Below, piece by piece: positions 25,744-34,284 of a stretch of DNA of 64,000 bases (positions are counted from its first letter, which is position 1; each line of letters starts with the position of its first letter). This DNA is from an uncultured Oscillospiraceae bacterium (lineage in GTDB: Bacteria; Bacillota; Clostridia; Oscillospirales; Ruminococcaceae): positions 62,001-126,000 of the forward strand of contig CAJUAN010000005.1 of NCBI GenBank assembly GCA_910584715.1, given 5' to 3'. Both the position numbers and the translations under genes were made by a program. Below the pieces are notes generated by a model that was given only the letters and a program-made list of their open reading frames with translations, was not told the DNA's origin and searched no databases.

Positions 25744-27021
25744 CTATTTGGAAAGCTTTTCCGCAGAGGCAAGCTTAACGCTTACGCAGAATATTTTCAT
25801 TGCCGCTTCAAGCTCGGCAAGAGGAGGATACGTGGGCGCGATCCTGATGTTCCTGTCATGAGGATCCTTTCCGTATGGGAAAGTCGCTCCGGCGGACGTA
25901 AGAACTACCCCCGCCTCGGCGCAGAGCTGTACGACTCTTTTTGCGCAGCCCTCCAGAGTGTTTACCGAAATGAAGTATCCGCCGTTGGGCTTGTTCCATT
26001 CCAGTATCCCCAGCTCGCCGACCTCGGAATCAAGCATATCCAGCACAAGGTTGAACTTTGGTGCGATTATAGCGCGGTGCTTAGCCATATGCTCCATGAT
26101 TCCGTCCACGTTTTTGAAGTACTTAACGTGGCGGAGCTGATTTATCTTATCGTAGCTTATGCACTGGATACCCATAAGCTTGGTTATCTGATTCATGTTG
26201 TTTACCGAGCCTGCCATGATCGCAACGCCTGCTCCTGAAAAGGATATCTTGGAGGTAGAGGCGAATATCAGAACCATGTCCTCTTTACCCGTTTTTTTGC
26301 ACTCGTCAAAAATATTGAGTATCTTATCGGGCGTATCGGTCAGGTGGTGCACGCAGTAGGCGTTGTCCCAGAAAATGCGGAAATCGGGAGCTTTGGGTGA
26401 AAGATTCGCAAAGCGTTTTACCGTCTCGTCGGAGTATGCGATACCGTCCGGGTTGGAGTAAAGCGGTACGCACCAGATACCCTTGACGGTTTCGTCCTCG
26501 GATACAAGCTTTTCTATCATGTCCATGTCGGGACCGTCCGAATGCATGGGAATATTTATCATCTCAATGCCGAAGCTTTCGCAGATAGCGAAATGTCTGT
26601 CATATCCGGGAACAGGACAGAGAAACTTTATTTTATCATATTTTCCCCAGGGCTTTTCGCTTCCGTAAACCCCGTGAGTCATTGCTCTGGAAACGGTATC
26701 AAACATCATGGCAAGGCTGGAATTTCCTCCAATTATCAGTTCCTCCTCCTTTACGCCGAGCAGGTCGCCGAAAAGGACTTTTGCATCGTGGATACCGGTC
26801 AGGCAGCCGTAGTTGCGGCAGTCTATGCCGTCCGCAGTAAGCATACTTGCGGCGTTTGTGAAAACGTCGAACATAGGCATTGCCAGATCGAGCTGTTCGG
26901 TGCTTGGCTTACCGCGCGACATATCCAGCTTCATTCCCTTTGCCTTGTAGCCCTCGTATTCCTTTTCGCATTCGCTTCTGAACGCGGAAAGCTCTTCCTT
27001 GTTCATTTCTGTAAGCAGCAT
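25744..27021 (-). CDS. class I aminotransferase, aspartate aminotransferase Ic type
   Basis: The 425-residue protein is a fold-type I PLP enzyme of the Aminotran_MocR/aspartate aminotransferase Ic group. It has LDMSRGKPSTEQLDL at the start, NPDG in the middle, IFWDNAYCVHH, and FASTSKISFSGAG with the PLP lysine. It has no N-terminal DNA-binding domain, so it is an enzyme rather than a MocR regulator. Aspartate or another amino acid is the likely donor. It is transcribed alone, and the 373-base gap upstream contains a long inverted repeat. Confidence 0.88.
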   Translation of the reverse strand: MLLTEMNKEELSAFRSECEKEYEGYKAKGMKLDMSRGKPSTEQLDLAMPMFDVFTNAASMLTADGIDCRNYGCLTGIHDAKVLFGDLLGVKEEELIIGGNSSLAMMFDTVSRAMTHGVYGSEKPWGKYDKIKFLCPVPGYDRHFAICESFGIEMINIPMHSDGPDMDMIEKLVSEDETVKGIWCVPLYSNPDGIAYSDETVKRFANLSPKAPDFRIFWDNAYCVHHLTDTPDKILNIFDECKKTGKEDMVLIFASTSKISFSGAGVAIMAGSVNNMNQITKLMGIQCISYDKINQLRHVKYFKNVDGIMEHMAKHRAIIAPKFNLVLDMLDSEVGELGILEWNKPNGGYFISVNTLEGCAKRVVQLCAEAGVVLTSAGATFPYGKDPHDRNIRIAPTYPPLAELEAAMKIFCVSVKLASAEKLSK

Positions 27022-27071
27022 ATAGATCTTCCCTTCAACAAAGAAAATTTTTCTTTAAATATTACGGTTAG

Positions 27072-27165
27072 TATAATTTGGACGGTGTTTTGTTCTCCAA
27101 GATACCGCGTACAAAATACAATTGTTTTTGAGCGACGTACAAACTCTCTCACAGTCCAAATTATA
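27072..27165. repeat. 94-bp element closed by a 12-bp perfect inverted repeat
   Basis: TATAATTTGGAC (27072-27083) is repeated inverted at 27154-27165, with three more pairs after one mismatch (GTG/CAC). A central near-palindrome lies around ACAATTGT (27118-27125) and a TTTGTACG direct repeat is inside on the minus strand. Ends with TA would fit a miniature mariner-like element; alternatively it is a structured leader of the aminotransferase gene. The rest of the gap 27022-27394 shows no gene. Confidence 0.45.
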
Positions 27166-27394
27166 TGATACTACATTTTTTCAGCATTTGCAAGCCTTTT
27201 TTATATTTCCTGCAAATAATCGCCTCTTTATACATATTTCGGGGACAGTCTGAAGCATTTTAGTGTTAATATTGCACAGTAGTCAAACTGCTTAAAAGTT
27301 CCAACGTTTATATACTATGCACAGCAGTTAAAAATACCTGCGTATATTCTGCAAAAAAACGCAGAAAATATTCTCGTGAAAGGAAGTAGACTAA

Positions 27395-27568
27395 ATGAGA
27401 AAATATGAAAACCTTGACAGTCTGCTGCGCGGCAGCGAAACCGCGAAAATATTTTTTGCGTCCCTGCCCGACTACGTTCAGGGAGCTGTCATGAAAAGCA
27501 GCAGCAGTATCCGCACCGAAGACGAGCTTCACAGCACTGCGGAAAAGGTCATGCACGAATTCCAATAA
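27395..27568 (+). CDS. 57-residue small protein
   Basis: An ATG at 27395 with AAAGGAAG upstream opens a 57-residue frame. It begins MRKYENLDSLLRG, has a central FFASLPDYVQGAV segment and ends AEKVMHEFQ. It looks like a small soluble helical protein, with no motif I know. Codon use is like the neighbouring genes and a good terminator follows 9 bases after the stop, which supports a real transcript. No partner gene is adjacent on this strand. Confidence 0.6.
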   Translation: MRKYENLDSLLRGSETAKIFFASLPDYVQGAVMKSSSSIRTEDELHSTAEKVMHEFQ

Positions 27569-27576
27569 CCGTATAC

Positions 27577-27612
27577 AAAAATCCTCCATGTATCATGCAT
27601 GGAGGATTTTTT
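27577..27612. terminator. bidirectional terminator
   Basis: AAAATCCTCCATG, a 7-base loop and CATGGAGGATTTTTT. It ends the 57-residue gene on the plus strand and the hydrogenase-chemoreceptor gene on the minus strand. Confidence 0.85.
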
Positions 27613-27615
27613 CAA

Positions 27616-29544
27616 TTAATATGATTCTTCCGCGTCAAATTCCATGTCGGGTTCAATATCGTCCACATTATAGTTGCTGCCTTCCGTAAGACCCGAAGCT
27701 ATCTCGCTGAGATTCTGGATAATTTCCGTTACCTCGTTCACGCTGGTATTTATGAGCCGCGAGCTTTGGTTCAGCGCGTCAACAGCATTTTCAGTGTTAA
27801 CAACATTTTCCTGTGTTGCGGAAACCTCGTTCATGATAGCGGTGGAAGCGTTTTTGATACCATCGATATTGGAAATGATCTCGTTGGTATGCTCCTCTGC
27901 CTCTTTGAGTGTCTCGGCGGATTTTATCGCAAGATTTCTTACCTCGCTTGCTACAACCGCAAATCCTCTGCCGTTCTGACCGGCTCTTGCCGCCTCAATG
28001 GACGCGTTTATAGCAAGTATATTGGTCTGGTCGGAAATAGATTTGATCTGCGCCAGTATCTTGTTGTACTCCTCTATGCTTACGCCGATCTTGGATATGG
28101 AACCAACGATTCCGTCAGCCATGGAATGGATACCCGTCATATCGTTGTTCAGGTTATTCATATCGTTGATGATGCTTTCATTTTTAGCCGTATTATCTGA
28201 AGTATGCGCAGAGATAGGAAGTACCTTTTCACCCAGCGCCATAAGCATATCGTTGATCTGTGCGACTGCGCTCTGGAGCTCCAAGTGCTCCTTTTCAACT
28301 CTCTCGTGCATTGCCTTGAGCTGCGCTCTTTCGTAATTTACGCAGTTCGACGGAGTATTGTTTCCCGCAAAAATTGTCATTGCCATATTCTTGCAGCTCT
28401 TGAAACCGCAGGCGTGACAGTCGATATGTCTGTCCAGCTCCGTGACCTTGCCCATGCTTCTGAATACTTCGTCAAGTTCAAGCTCTGTCGGAAGCTGAGT
28501 CTGACATCTGTCCACATATTCCCTGAGAAAGTCCTCAAGCTTAAGATCTTTAAATATTTTCTTGTGAAATCTGTCCGCCTTGTTTCTGCTTGTAGACCAG
28601 TTCCTGGCATTTTTCATGATATCGTACGCCGTAAACTCGTTAAAATCGGATCTTGCGCCCGCTCCGGAGTTACAGCCGAATTCGCAGGAAAGCACATCGT
28701 ACACCGCAGGCAGCGAGGACTTGCTGGCGTCAAGGTAAAAATCGAAATCCTCATATACCTTATTTACGCCCTCCGAAGTGGTAACGGGCAAATCGGGAGC
28801 ATAAACGTGAAGACATTCCTTAAGTCCTCCCGGAATCGGGTAAAACGCACCGTCGAAGCCTCTTACAGCCGACCATTCAAATTCGCTTCGTCCGATAGGA
28901 AGCACAACTCCCGTCTTTTTCATGTATTCGGAAAGCCTCTTGAACGTGACGTTGTAGCCAATAACACCCGTGTTCCTGAACTCCTCGCCCTTTGCGATAC
29001 AGGGGGTGAGTCCCACAAGGATATCGTCGCTTTTCAGGTATTTTCTTATGTAAATGGCGGTACACATCAGCGGCGACTGAACGGGAGACATATGCGGAAG
29101 CATTTCGGGTTTGTGCTTTTCCGCATAGTTCACAATAGCCGCACAGGGCTGAGAAATGACCTTTGCCTCGGGGTGAAGCTTAAAATATTCAATATGCATA
29201 TAGGTACATATATCCGCGCCGAAAGAGCCGTCGTATATCTCGTGAGCCCCGTTGTCCTTCAGCCATTTGAGCACGTGTCTCCACTTGCCGTCCATAGCGG
29301 TTTTTATGGCGGGAGCAACAATAAACGAAACCTTTTGGTTTTTCATGAGCTCCATTACGGCCTCAAGATCGTCGTCGTAGTATCTTGCGCCGTGCTGGCA
29401 GTTCTTAACGCATTCGCCGCACTGGATACACTCGTCGGGATTGATATGAACCACGTTTCCGTCATATCTGTTTGCGTTCGGAACTGGACATACTCTTATG
29501 CAGGCGTTGCAGCCTATACATTTGTCTTCAATAACGTGTACCAT
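27616..29544 (-). CDS. soluble [FeFe]-hydrogenase-like sensor with chemoreceptor signalling domain
   Basis: The 642-residue protein has, in order: a 2[4Fe-4S] ferredoxin domain (Cys9, 12, 15, 19 and 39, 42, 45, 49); an [FeFe]-hydrogenase H-cluster domain (about 70-345) with cluster cysteines at Cys134 (QPCA), Cys182 (TPCIAKGEE), Cys287 and Cys291 (CEFGC); an FeS domain with Cys376, 379, 384 and 401; and a methyl-accepting signalling hairpin whose tip is NASIEAARAGQNGRGFAVVA (513-532). No membrane helix is present. The proton-relay cysteine of catalytic enzymes (TSCCP) is replaced by proline (Pro133), as in sensory hydrogenases, so it probably senses H2 or redox state and signals to CheA/CheW-type partners. 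HydEFG are encoded at 39-43.8 kb. Confidence 0.9.
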   Translation of the reverse strand: MVHVIEDKCIGCNACIRVCPVPNANRYDGNVVHINPDECIQCGECVKNCQHGARYYDDDLEAVMELMKNQKVSFIVAPAIKTAMDGKWRHVLKWLKDNGAHEIYDGSFGADICTYMHIEYFKLHPEAKVISQPCAAIVNYAEKHKPEMLPHMSPVQSPLMCTAIYIRKYLKSDDILVGLTPCIAKGEEFRNTGVIGYNVTFKRLSEYMKKTGVVLPIGRSEFEWSAVRGFDGAFYPIPGGLKECLHVYAPDLPVTTSEGVNKVYEDFDFYLDASKSSLPAVYDVLSCEFGCNSGAGARSDFNEFTAYDIMKNARNWSTSRNKADRFHKKIFKDLKLEDFLREYVDRCQTQLPTELELDEVFRSMGKVTELDRHIDCHACGFKSCKNMAMTIFAGNNTPSNCVNYERAQLKAMHERVEKEHLELQSAVAQINDMLMALGEKVLPISAHTSDNTAKNESIINDMNNLNNDMTGIHSMADGIVGSISKIGVSIEEYNKILAQIKSISDQTNILAINASIEAARAGQNGRGFAVVASEVRNLAIKSAETLKEAEEHTNEIISNIDGIKNASTAIMNEVSATQENVVNTENAVDALNQSSRLINTSVNEVTEIIQNLSEIASGLTEGSNYNVDDIEPDMEFDAEESY

Positions 29545-29577
29545 ATTGAAAATCCTTTCCGATTAATATTAAAAAAT

Positions 29578-29606
29578 ATTATACCATATTTGAAAAAAAC
29601 TGTCAA
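29578..29606 (-). promoter_or_regulatory. sigma-A promoter of the hydrogenase-chemoreceptor gene
   Basis: On the minus strand TTGACA (29601-29606), 17 bases, TATAAT (29578-29583), a perfect match to consensus. Confidence 0.85.
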
Positions 29607-29615
29607 CCGATTTTG

Positions 29616-31892
29616 TTATTTTTCGACCTTATCGCAGTAAATAATGCCCAGACCGACAGTACTCATATAGCATCTGCCGTAAACGTTCATGTCGCCGCTT
29701 ACAAACACTCCGTTGCCGGTGCCGCCGAACCGGTGAGCATCGTCGTTGACCTGAACCCATGTTCCGCCCTGATCCTCGGACATATAGAGACCGGGCTTCT
29801 CGGCGTCCATAGGAGTACCCCATACATAGATAACGAGCGGATCGCCGTCATTTTTGGCTTTGCCCAAGCCTACAGCCTCGCAGTACTTGATATTGGGAAC
29901 CATTTCCGCAGTCTTGCCGTAGTCCTTTGAAACCAGCAGTCCCGCGCCGTTTGCGATGTAGAATGTTCCCTCATTGTGAGGATCAACGCATAGCCTCTTA
30001 AAGCTGGGAGATACCTGGCTGTTTCTGGCAAACGTCCTGCCGCCGTCCGAGCTTATCGCAATGGAGCCTGAACCGCCGCAGTACATATAGTTTGCATTGT
30101 TGGGGTCGCCGATAATGTAGTTATCCTGCCCGGTAAGTCCCTCGACCGCATTCCATGTTTCGCCCCAGTTGTCGGTCCAATAAGATTTCATAGAGTTTGA
30201 CGGACTCCATACGAGCACGCTTCCGTCGGCGTTTAAAGCCACTTTTCCCTGATAAAATTTCTTTCCCGCTTCGGGGGGATTTGTTATCCTGCTCCATGTC
30301 TTTCCGCCGTCTGTCGTGTATGTCAGTATCATTTCCTTTTCGCTTCCGCCTGCCTTAGCCCACAGGTCTCTGTTCTGGGCGGCTATCGTTATGCTGGACG
30401 TAGAACCTATCATATCCTGATGACGGGTCGCGGGAGTGTAAATGTCCTCATGGACAAATCCGTCGTAGTCGCCTACAGCGGAGATAAGCGGAAAATCCTC
30501 CATAGTGATTATATCCATGGGAACCGTTTCCTCAAGACCAAGGGAATCAAAGTAAAGCTTCGGGGTCTCGTCCCAGATATTGTCGCAGGAGAAAATACCG
30601 TTGCCGGAGTTTACCATTATCCTGTTTGTATTAAACGGGTCGAGAGCAAGGCAGCTGCACCAGTGGATAGCGCAGCCCTCTACCCAAGGCATACCGTTAG
30701 TATCCATTTCCATGCTTTCAAGCACGTTGTGCCAGTTCTTGCCGCCGTCCGTAGATGTGTAGAACACGTCGCCGAATGCGCCGTTTGACTGCGCTTTCCA
30801 CTGTCCGGAAGTAACAGCGATAAGTCTGTTGTCGTCAGCGGGGTCTATAAGAATATCTCCGAAAGAATCGGCTGTGGGAGAGATTATCTCGGCGGAACCG
30901 TCGGTACCGTACTTGTAAATCATGCCGAGAGCGCAGTTCCAGGGACCCTCGTTGTTGATGTAGCAAACGTAGAGATTTCCCTTGCTGTCAAGCTTCATGC
31001 GCTGAACCATATGGTCGGTGATGCTGTTCGGAAGCTTTGACCAGGTCGCGCCCGCGTCCTCGGAAACAAAGAGGTTGCCCGCTTCGTCGCCCTTTGCGGA
31101 AACTGAGGCGTACAGCTTTTGCGTAACGCCGTCCTTTGCGGAGGACGGATCGAAAAGTATAGCGTTTATGCCGTTTGCATTCGGGGTCGAAACTATAGGG
31201 AAGCTTGATACCGTTTCCCAGTGGTAACCGCCGTCGGTGCTCTTTATCATTCCGCCGGTGCGTCCGCCCGCGAAAATAATGCTGCCGTTGTTGGGGTCAA
31301 CGGCGATTCTCTCACCGTTTCCGCGCCCCATACCGTTTCCGTGTACCTTTATCTTATCGGTAACGTCGACTGTTTTTATGGATTTTCCGTAGTCTTCCGA
31401 AATAGCTATAACAGTCTTTCCGTCGCTGAAATATTCAGTACCCAAGATCATATAGACCTTGTTGGGAGCCTGAGGGTCGAAAGCGAGGCCGTCCACGCCG
31501 AGCAAACCTCTGTCGTCAGCCGACACCCAGTAGTTCATGGACGCCCATTTTCCGTTTGTTTCGGGAGTACGATAATACGCGCCGCCAACGTCTGTTCTTG
31601 CATACCACACATCCTTTTCGGGAGTGGAGAACACGCCGGTGACAAATCCGCCGCCGCCGATAGCCACCTGACCGTAAGTCCAGTCGGTATTAATAAAGCC
31701 GCCTGTCACGTCCACAGCGGAAGAAGTATCAACATTTCCGCCGCCTGAAGCCTGAGTAACGTCAGAGGTCTGACCGCCGTTGTCACCGGCCCCGCTGCCG
31801 CCTCCGTCGTTCTTGGTACAGCCTGTAAGAACAGCCGCGCACATCATCACAGACAGCGCAGCAGCCATAATTTTACTTGGTTTTAAAGTCAT
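29616..31892 (-). CDS. GH74 xyloglucanase lipoprotein
   Basis: The 758-residue protein has a lipobox (LTGC, Cys25), a Gly/Ser/Thr-rich linker, and a catalytic region from about residue 70 built of seven-bladed propellers with Asp-box repeats (STDGGYHW, SEDAGATW, STDGGKNWH, TTDGGKTW). RTDVGGAYYR (Asp101), VHGNGMGRGNGERIAVDP and GDYDGF (Asp475) are GH74 signatures, and the two Asp match the catalytic acid and base positions. GH74 enzymes cut the glucan backbone of xyloglucan. There is no dockerin or carbohydrate-binding module, so it is a surface-tethered enzyme. A consensus promoter precedes it. Confidence 0.92.
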   Translation of the reverse strand: MTLKPSKIMAAALSVMMCAAVLTGCTKNDGGGSGAGDNGGQTSDVTQASGGGNVDTSSAVDVTGGFINTDWTYGQVAIGGGGFVTGVFSTPEKDVWYARTDVGGAYYRTPETNGKWASMNYWVSADDRGLLGVDGLAFDPQAPNKVYMILGTEYFSDGKTVIAISEDYGKSIKTVDVTDKIKVHGNGMGRGNGERIAVDPNNGSIIFAGGRTGGMIKSTDGGYHWETVSSFPIVSTPNANGINAILFDPSSAKDGVTQKLYASVSAKGDEAGNLFVSEDAGATWSKLPNSITDHMVQRMKLDSKGNLYVCYINNEGPWNCALGMIYKYGTDGSAEIISPTADSFGDILIDPADDNRLIAVTSGQWKAQSNGAFGDVFYTSTDGGKNWHNVLESMEMDTNGMPWVEGCAIHWCSCLALDPFNTNRIMVNSGNGIFSCDNIWDETPKLYFDSLGLEETVPMDIITMEDFPLISAVGDYDGFVHEDIYTPATRHQDMIGSTSSITIAAQNRDLWAKAGGSEKEMILTYTTDGGKTWSRITNPPEAGKKFYQGKVALNADGSVLVWSPSNSMKSYWTDNWGETWNAVEGLTGQDNYIIGDPNNANYMYCGGSGSIAISSDGGRTFARNSQVSPSFKRLCVDPHNEGTFYIANGAGLLVSKDYGKTAEMVPNIKYCEAVGLGKAKNDGDPLVIYVWGTPMDAEKPGLYMSEDQGGTWVQVNDDAHRFGGTGNGVFVSGDMNVYGRCYMSTVGLGIIYCDKVEK

Positions 31893-31939
31893 AAAAACAC
31901 ACCTCGAAATTTTACATAATTACATAATAAAGCATAACA

Positions 31940-31968
31940 ATTATAGCGTATAATTTCAATAAAGTCAA
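31940..31968 (-). promoter_or_regulatory. sigma-A promoter of the GH74 gene
   Basis: On the minus strand TTGACT (31963-31968), 17 bases, TATAAT (31940-31945), about 45 bases before the ATG. Confidence 0.8.
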
Positions 31969-32032
31969 GAGCGCTGCTGTTAATTTAAACAAAATTTTTT
32001 GATGATGTACAATAAAATACGTTAAAAATGTC

Positions 32033-32061
32033 TTGCGTACAAATGAAAAATATGGTATACT
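32033..32061 (+). promoter_or_regulatory. sigma-A promoter of cdd
   Basis: TTGCGT (32033-32038), 17 bases, TATACT (32056-32061). Confidence 0.7.
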
Positions 32062-32092
32062 ATATTAAATAATTTTATAGGGACGTGTTTTT

Positions 32093-32473
32093 ATGAACGA
32101 CTTGGAGCTTCTTGCCGCGGCAAACAAGGCTATGGAGAACGCCTATGCTCCATATTCGGGTTTTCGCGTAGGGACAGCTTTGCTCTGCGCTGACGGACGG
32201 GTATTTACGGGCTGCAATATAGAAAATTCAAGCTACGGAGCAACAAACTGCGCCGAGCGCACCGCTGTATTTAAAGCTGTTTCAGAGGGCTGCCGCGATT
32301 TCAGCGCAATTGCTATCGTGTCCTCAGGGGGCGGAGAGACCTTTCCGTGCGGTATCTGCCGTCAGGTTTTGGGAGAGTTTTCTCCCAATATCAGGATAAT
32401 TTTAAGAAACAAAAGCGGAGAAACGGCGGTTTACACATTTCAGGAATTAATGCCAAAAATTTTCAGCCTTTAG
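32093..32473 (+). CDS. cdd: cytidine deaminase
   Basis: The 126-residue protein deaminates cytidine and deoxycytidine to uridine and deoxyuridine in pyrimidine salvage. It has the substrate segment SGFRVGTALL and NIENSSYG. The zinc site is CAER (Cys and catalytic Glu) with PCGICRQ supplying two cysteines. Length equals that of the small tetrameric Gram-positive enzymes. It is a single gene with its own promoter; the next gene has a separate promoter 25 bases after its stop. Confidence 0.95.
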   Translation: MNDLELLAAANKAMENAYAPYSGFRVGTALLCADGRVFTGCNIENSSYGATNCAERTAVFKAVSEGCRDFSAIAIVSSGGGETFPCGICRQVLGEFSPNIRIILRNKSGETAVYTFQELMPKIFSL

Positions 32474-32497
32474 TAAAGGATTTTTACCGCTCTGTCA

Positions 32498-32526
32498 TTG
32501 ACTTTACTTAAAAAGTGTTATATAAT
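32498..32526 (+). promoter_or_regulatory. sigma-A promoter of the GHL10 lipoprotein gene
   Basis: TTGACT (32498-32503), 17 bases, TATAAT (32521-32526). This rules out the TTG at 32498 as a start codon. Confidence 0.82.
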
Positions 32527-32569
32527 TACTGTACAGCAAAAATTTGTCCGAACAGGAAATGAGGTTAAA

Positions 32570-34147
32570 ATGCAGTATCGTTTCAAGCTTTTGGTAATTA
32601 TACTTACAGCAGTTCTCTCTTTGGGCGCGGCAGGCTGCCGCCAGGTTTCGGAGGACGCTTCAGGATTGTCTGACGCTCCGGTGGTTATCCCTGCTTCCGA
32701 TACGGAGGAAAAATTTTCCCGAACGGAAGAGGCGGAAATGGCAGAAACAGAAACGGAAACAACGCTTTCGACAGATACCGCCGCAGAAACGGTTACAGAA
32801 ACAAGCATACTTTCAGAAACAAAAAGCGCAAACACGGAAATAACAGAGAAATTCACGAAAATTTCGGAAGCAAAATCGGAAATCGCCGCAAAAATCACGC
32901 AGACAAGCCAAACTGCTGTGATTACGCTTCAATACGAAAGTCCGAGGGAAATAACTGAAAAGAAAGCGGAAACGATATTAAAAGCAGAAACGCAAACCGT
33001 TTCCGAATCACGCACAGCAGGAAAGCCGAAAGAAAAAAGCGGCTATTCCGCACTGAATTTTGATGAACAAAAAGGCTTTTGGATCACATATTTGGAGTAC
33101 GCTTCCATACTTCGGAACAAATCGGAAAAATCATTTACTGAGTCTGTCGGCAAATATTTTGACAATATTTCCGACCTCGGTTTCAATACCGTATACGTTC
33201 AGGTTCGCGCGTTCGGAGACGCTTACTATGACTCTGAGCTTTTCCCCGCAGGCGAACAGTTTGACGGAGTTATCGGTACCAAAAACCGTTTTGACGCGCT
33301 TAAAATTATGGTTAAATGCGCTCATGACCGCGGCATTTCCATACACGCATGGGTGAATCCCATGCGGACGATGACCTCTTCCCAAATCGAAAAAATAGAC
33401 GACGGCTATACTATTAAAAAATGGTATAATGACCGCCGCGGCGACTACATAGTAAAGTCGGGAGACAGGTGGTACCTCAATCCCGCTTACGACGAGGTGA
33501 CTGACCTTATTGCCGAGGGAATAAGGGAAATTGCGGAAAATTACGAGGTGGACGGCATCCAGATAGACGACTATTTCTACCCCACAACCAACAAAAGCTT
33601 TGACAATACGGCTTATGCCGCTTGCGGAAACGGTATGTCCCTTTCCGACTGGAGAATCTCAAACGTAAACAAAATGGTGAAAAAGCTCTACAGAACGGTA
33701 CACACCGCAAACGATACTATGGTTTTCGGCATTTCACCTCAGGGCAGCGTGGAAAATAACTACGGAGAACTTTACGCTGATGTGCGGAAATGGTGTGCCG
33801 AGGACGGCTACTGCGACTATATCCTGCCCCAGGTCTATTTCGGATTTGACAATCCCGCGCTTCCCTACGCGGACGTTATAGCTCTCTGGAACGGAATGGT
33901 CAAAAGCTCCGACGTGAAGCTTGTCATAGGTCTTGCGGCCTATAAGATAGGGGCGGAGGACGGCTACGCCGGCAGCGGAAAAAGAGAATGGCTGAACAAC
34001 AGCGACATCATAGCCCGCCAGATGAAGCTTGCGGAGTCTCTGGAAAATTACGGAGGAGTGGCTTTGTACCGTTACGATTCGGTTTTCAATCCGGCAGCCG
34101 GAGTTGCCGCTCAGGTCTCAAAGGAAATAAAAAATATAGAAAAATAA
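32570..34147 (+). CDS. GHL10/YngK-type (DUF187) glycosidase-like lipoprotein
   Basis: The 525-residue protein starts with a lipoprotein signal ending GAAGC (Cys23). A Glu/Thr/Ser-rich linker follows (about 24-155). The rest is a GHL10 (glycosyl-hydrolase-like 10, DUF187) TIM barrel: GFWITYLEYASIL, FNTVYVQVRAFGDAYYDSELFP, GISIHAWVNPMRT, VDGIQIDDYFYP and the late DYILPQVYFGFDN. Family members such as B. subtilis YngK are linked to cell-wall glycans, and one member from another genus cleaves peptidoglycan lacking peptide stems. The start follows GAAATGAGG. It is a paralogue of the N-terminal half of the next gene. Confidence 0.88.
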   Translation: MQYRFKLLVIILTAVLSLGAAGCRQVSEDASGLSDAPVVIPASDTEEKFSRTEEAEMAETETETTLSTDTAAETVTETSILSETKSANTEITEKFTKISEAKSEIAAKITQTSQTAVITLQYESPREITEKKAETILKAETQTVSESRTAGKPKEKSGYSALNFDEQKGFWITYLEYASILRNKSEKSFTESVGKYFDNISDLGFNTVYVQVRAFGDAYYDSELFPAGEQFDGVIGTKNRFDALKIMVKCAHDRGISIHAWVNPMRTMTSSQIEKIDDGYTIKKWYNDRRGDYIVKSGDRWYLNPAYDEVTDLIAEGIREIAENYEVDGIQIDDYFYPTTNKSFDNTAYAACGNGMSLSDWRISNVNKMVKKLYRTVHTANDTMVFGISPQGSVENNYGELYADVRKWCAEDGYCDYILPQVYFGFDNPALPYADVIALWNGMVKSSDVKLVIGLAAYKIGAEDGYAGSGKREWLNNSDIIARQMKLAESLENYGGVALYRYDSVFNPAAGVAAQVSKEIKNIEK

Positions 34148-34164
34148 AGTAGAACAAAACACCT

Positions 34165-34266
34165 ACAGCTATTTCACGAAGAAAATGTACAGAAAACCAA
34201 GCAAAAACTTGCGTATACGGCTTTTGCACAGATTTTTTGTTTACATTTTCAAAGCGGAATCGCTGT
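34165..34266 (+). repeat. 102-nt imperfect hairpin in the leader of the amidase gene
   Basis: Three nested pairings are visible: ACAGC-ATT with AAT-GCTGT at the base, GAAAATGTA (34181-34189) with TACATTTTC (34242-34250) in the middle, and GCAAAA with TTTTGC near the tip. The structure ends 18 bases before the start codon at 34285, so it could affect translation or mRNA stability. No open frame is inside. Confidence 0.5.
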
Positions 34267-34284
34267 ACAAGAAAGGGAAATAAG

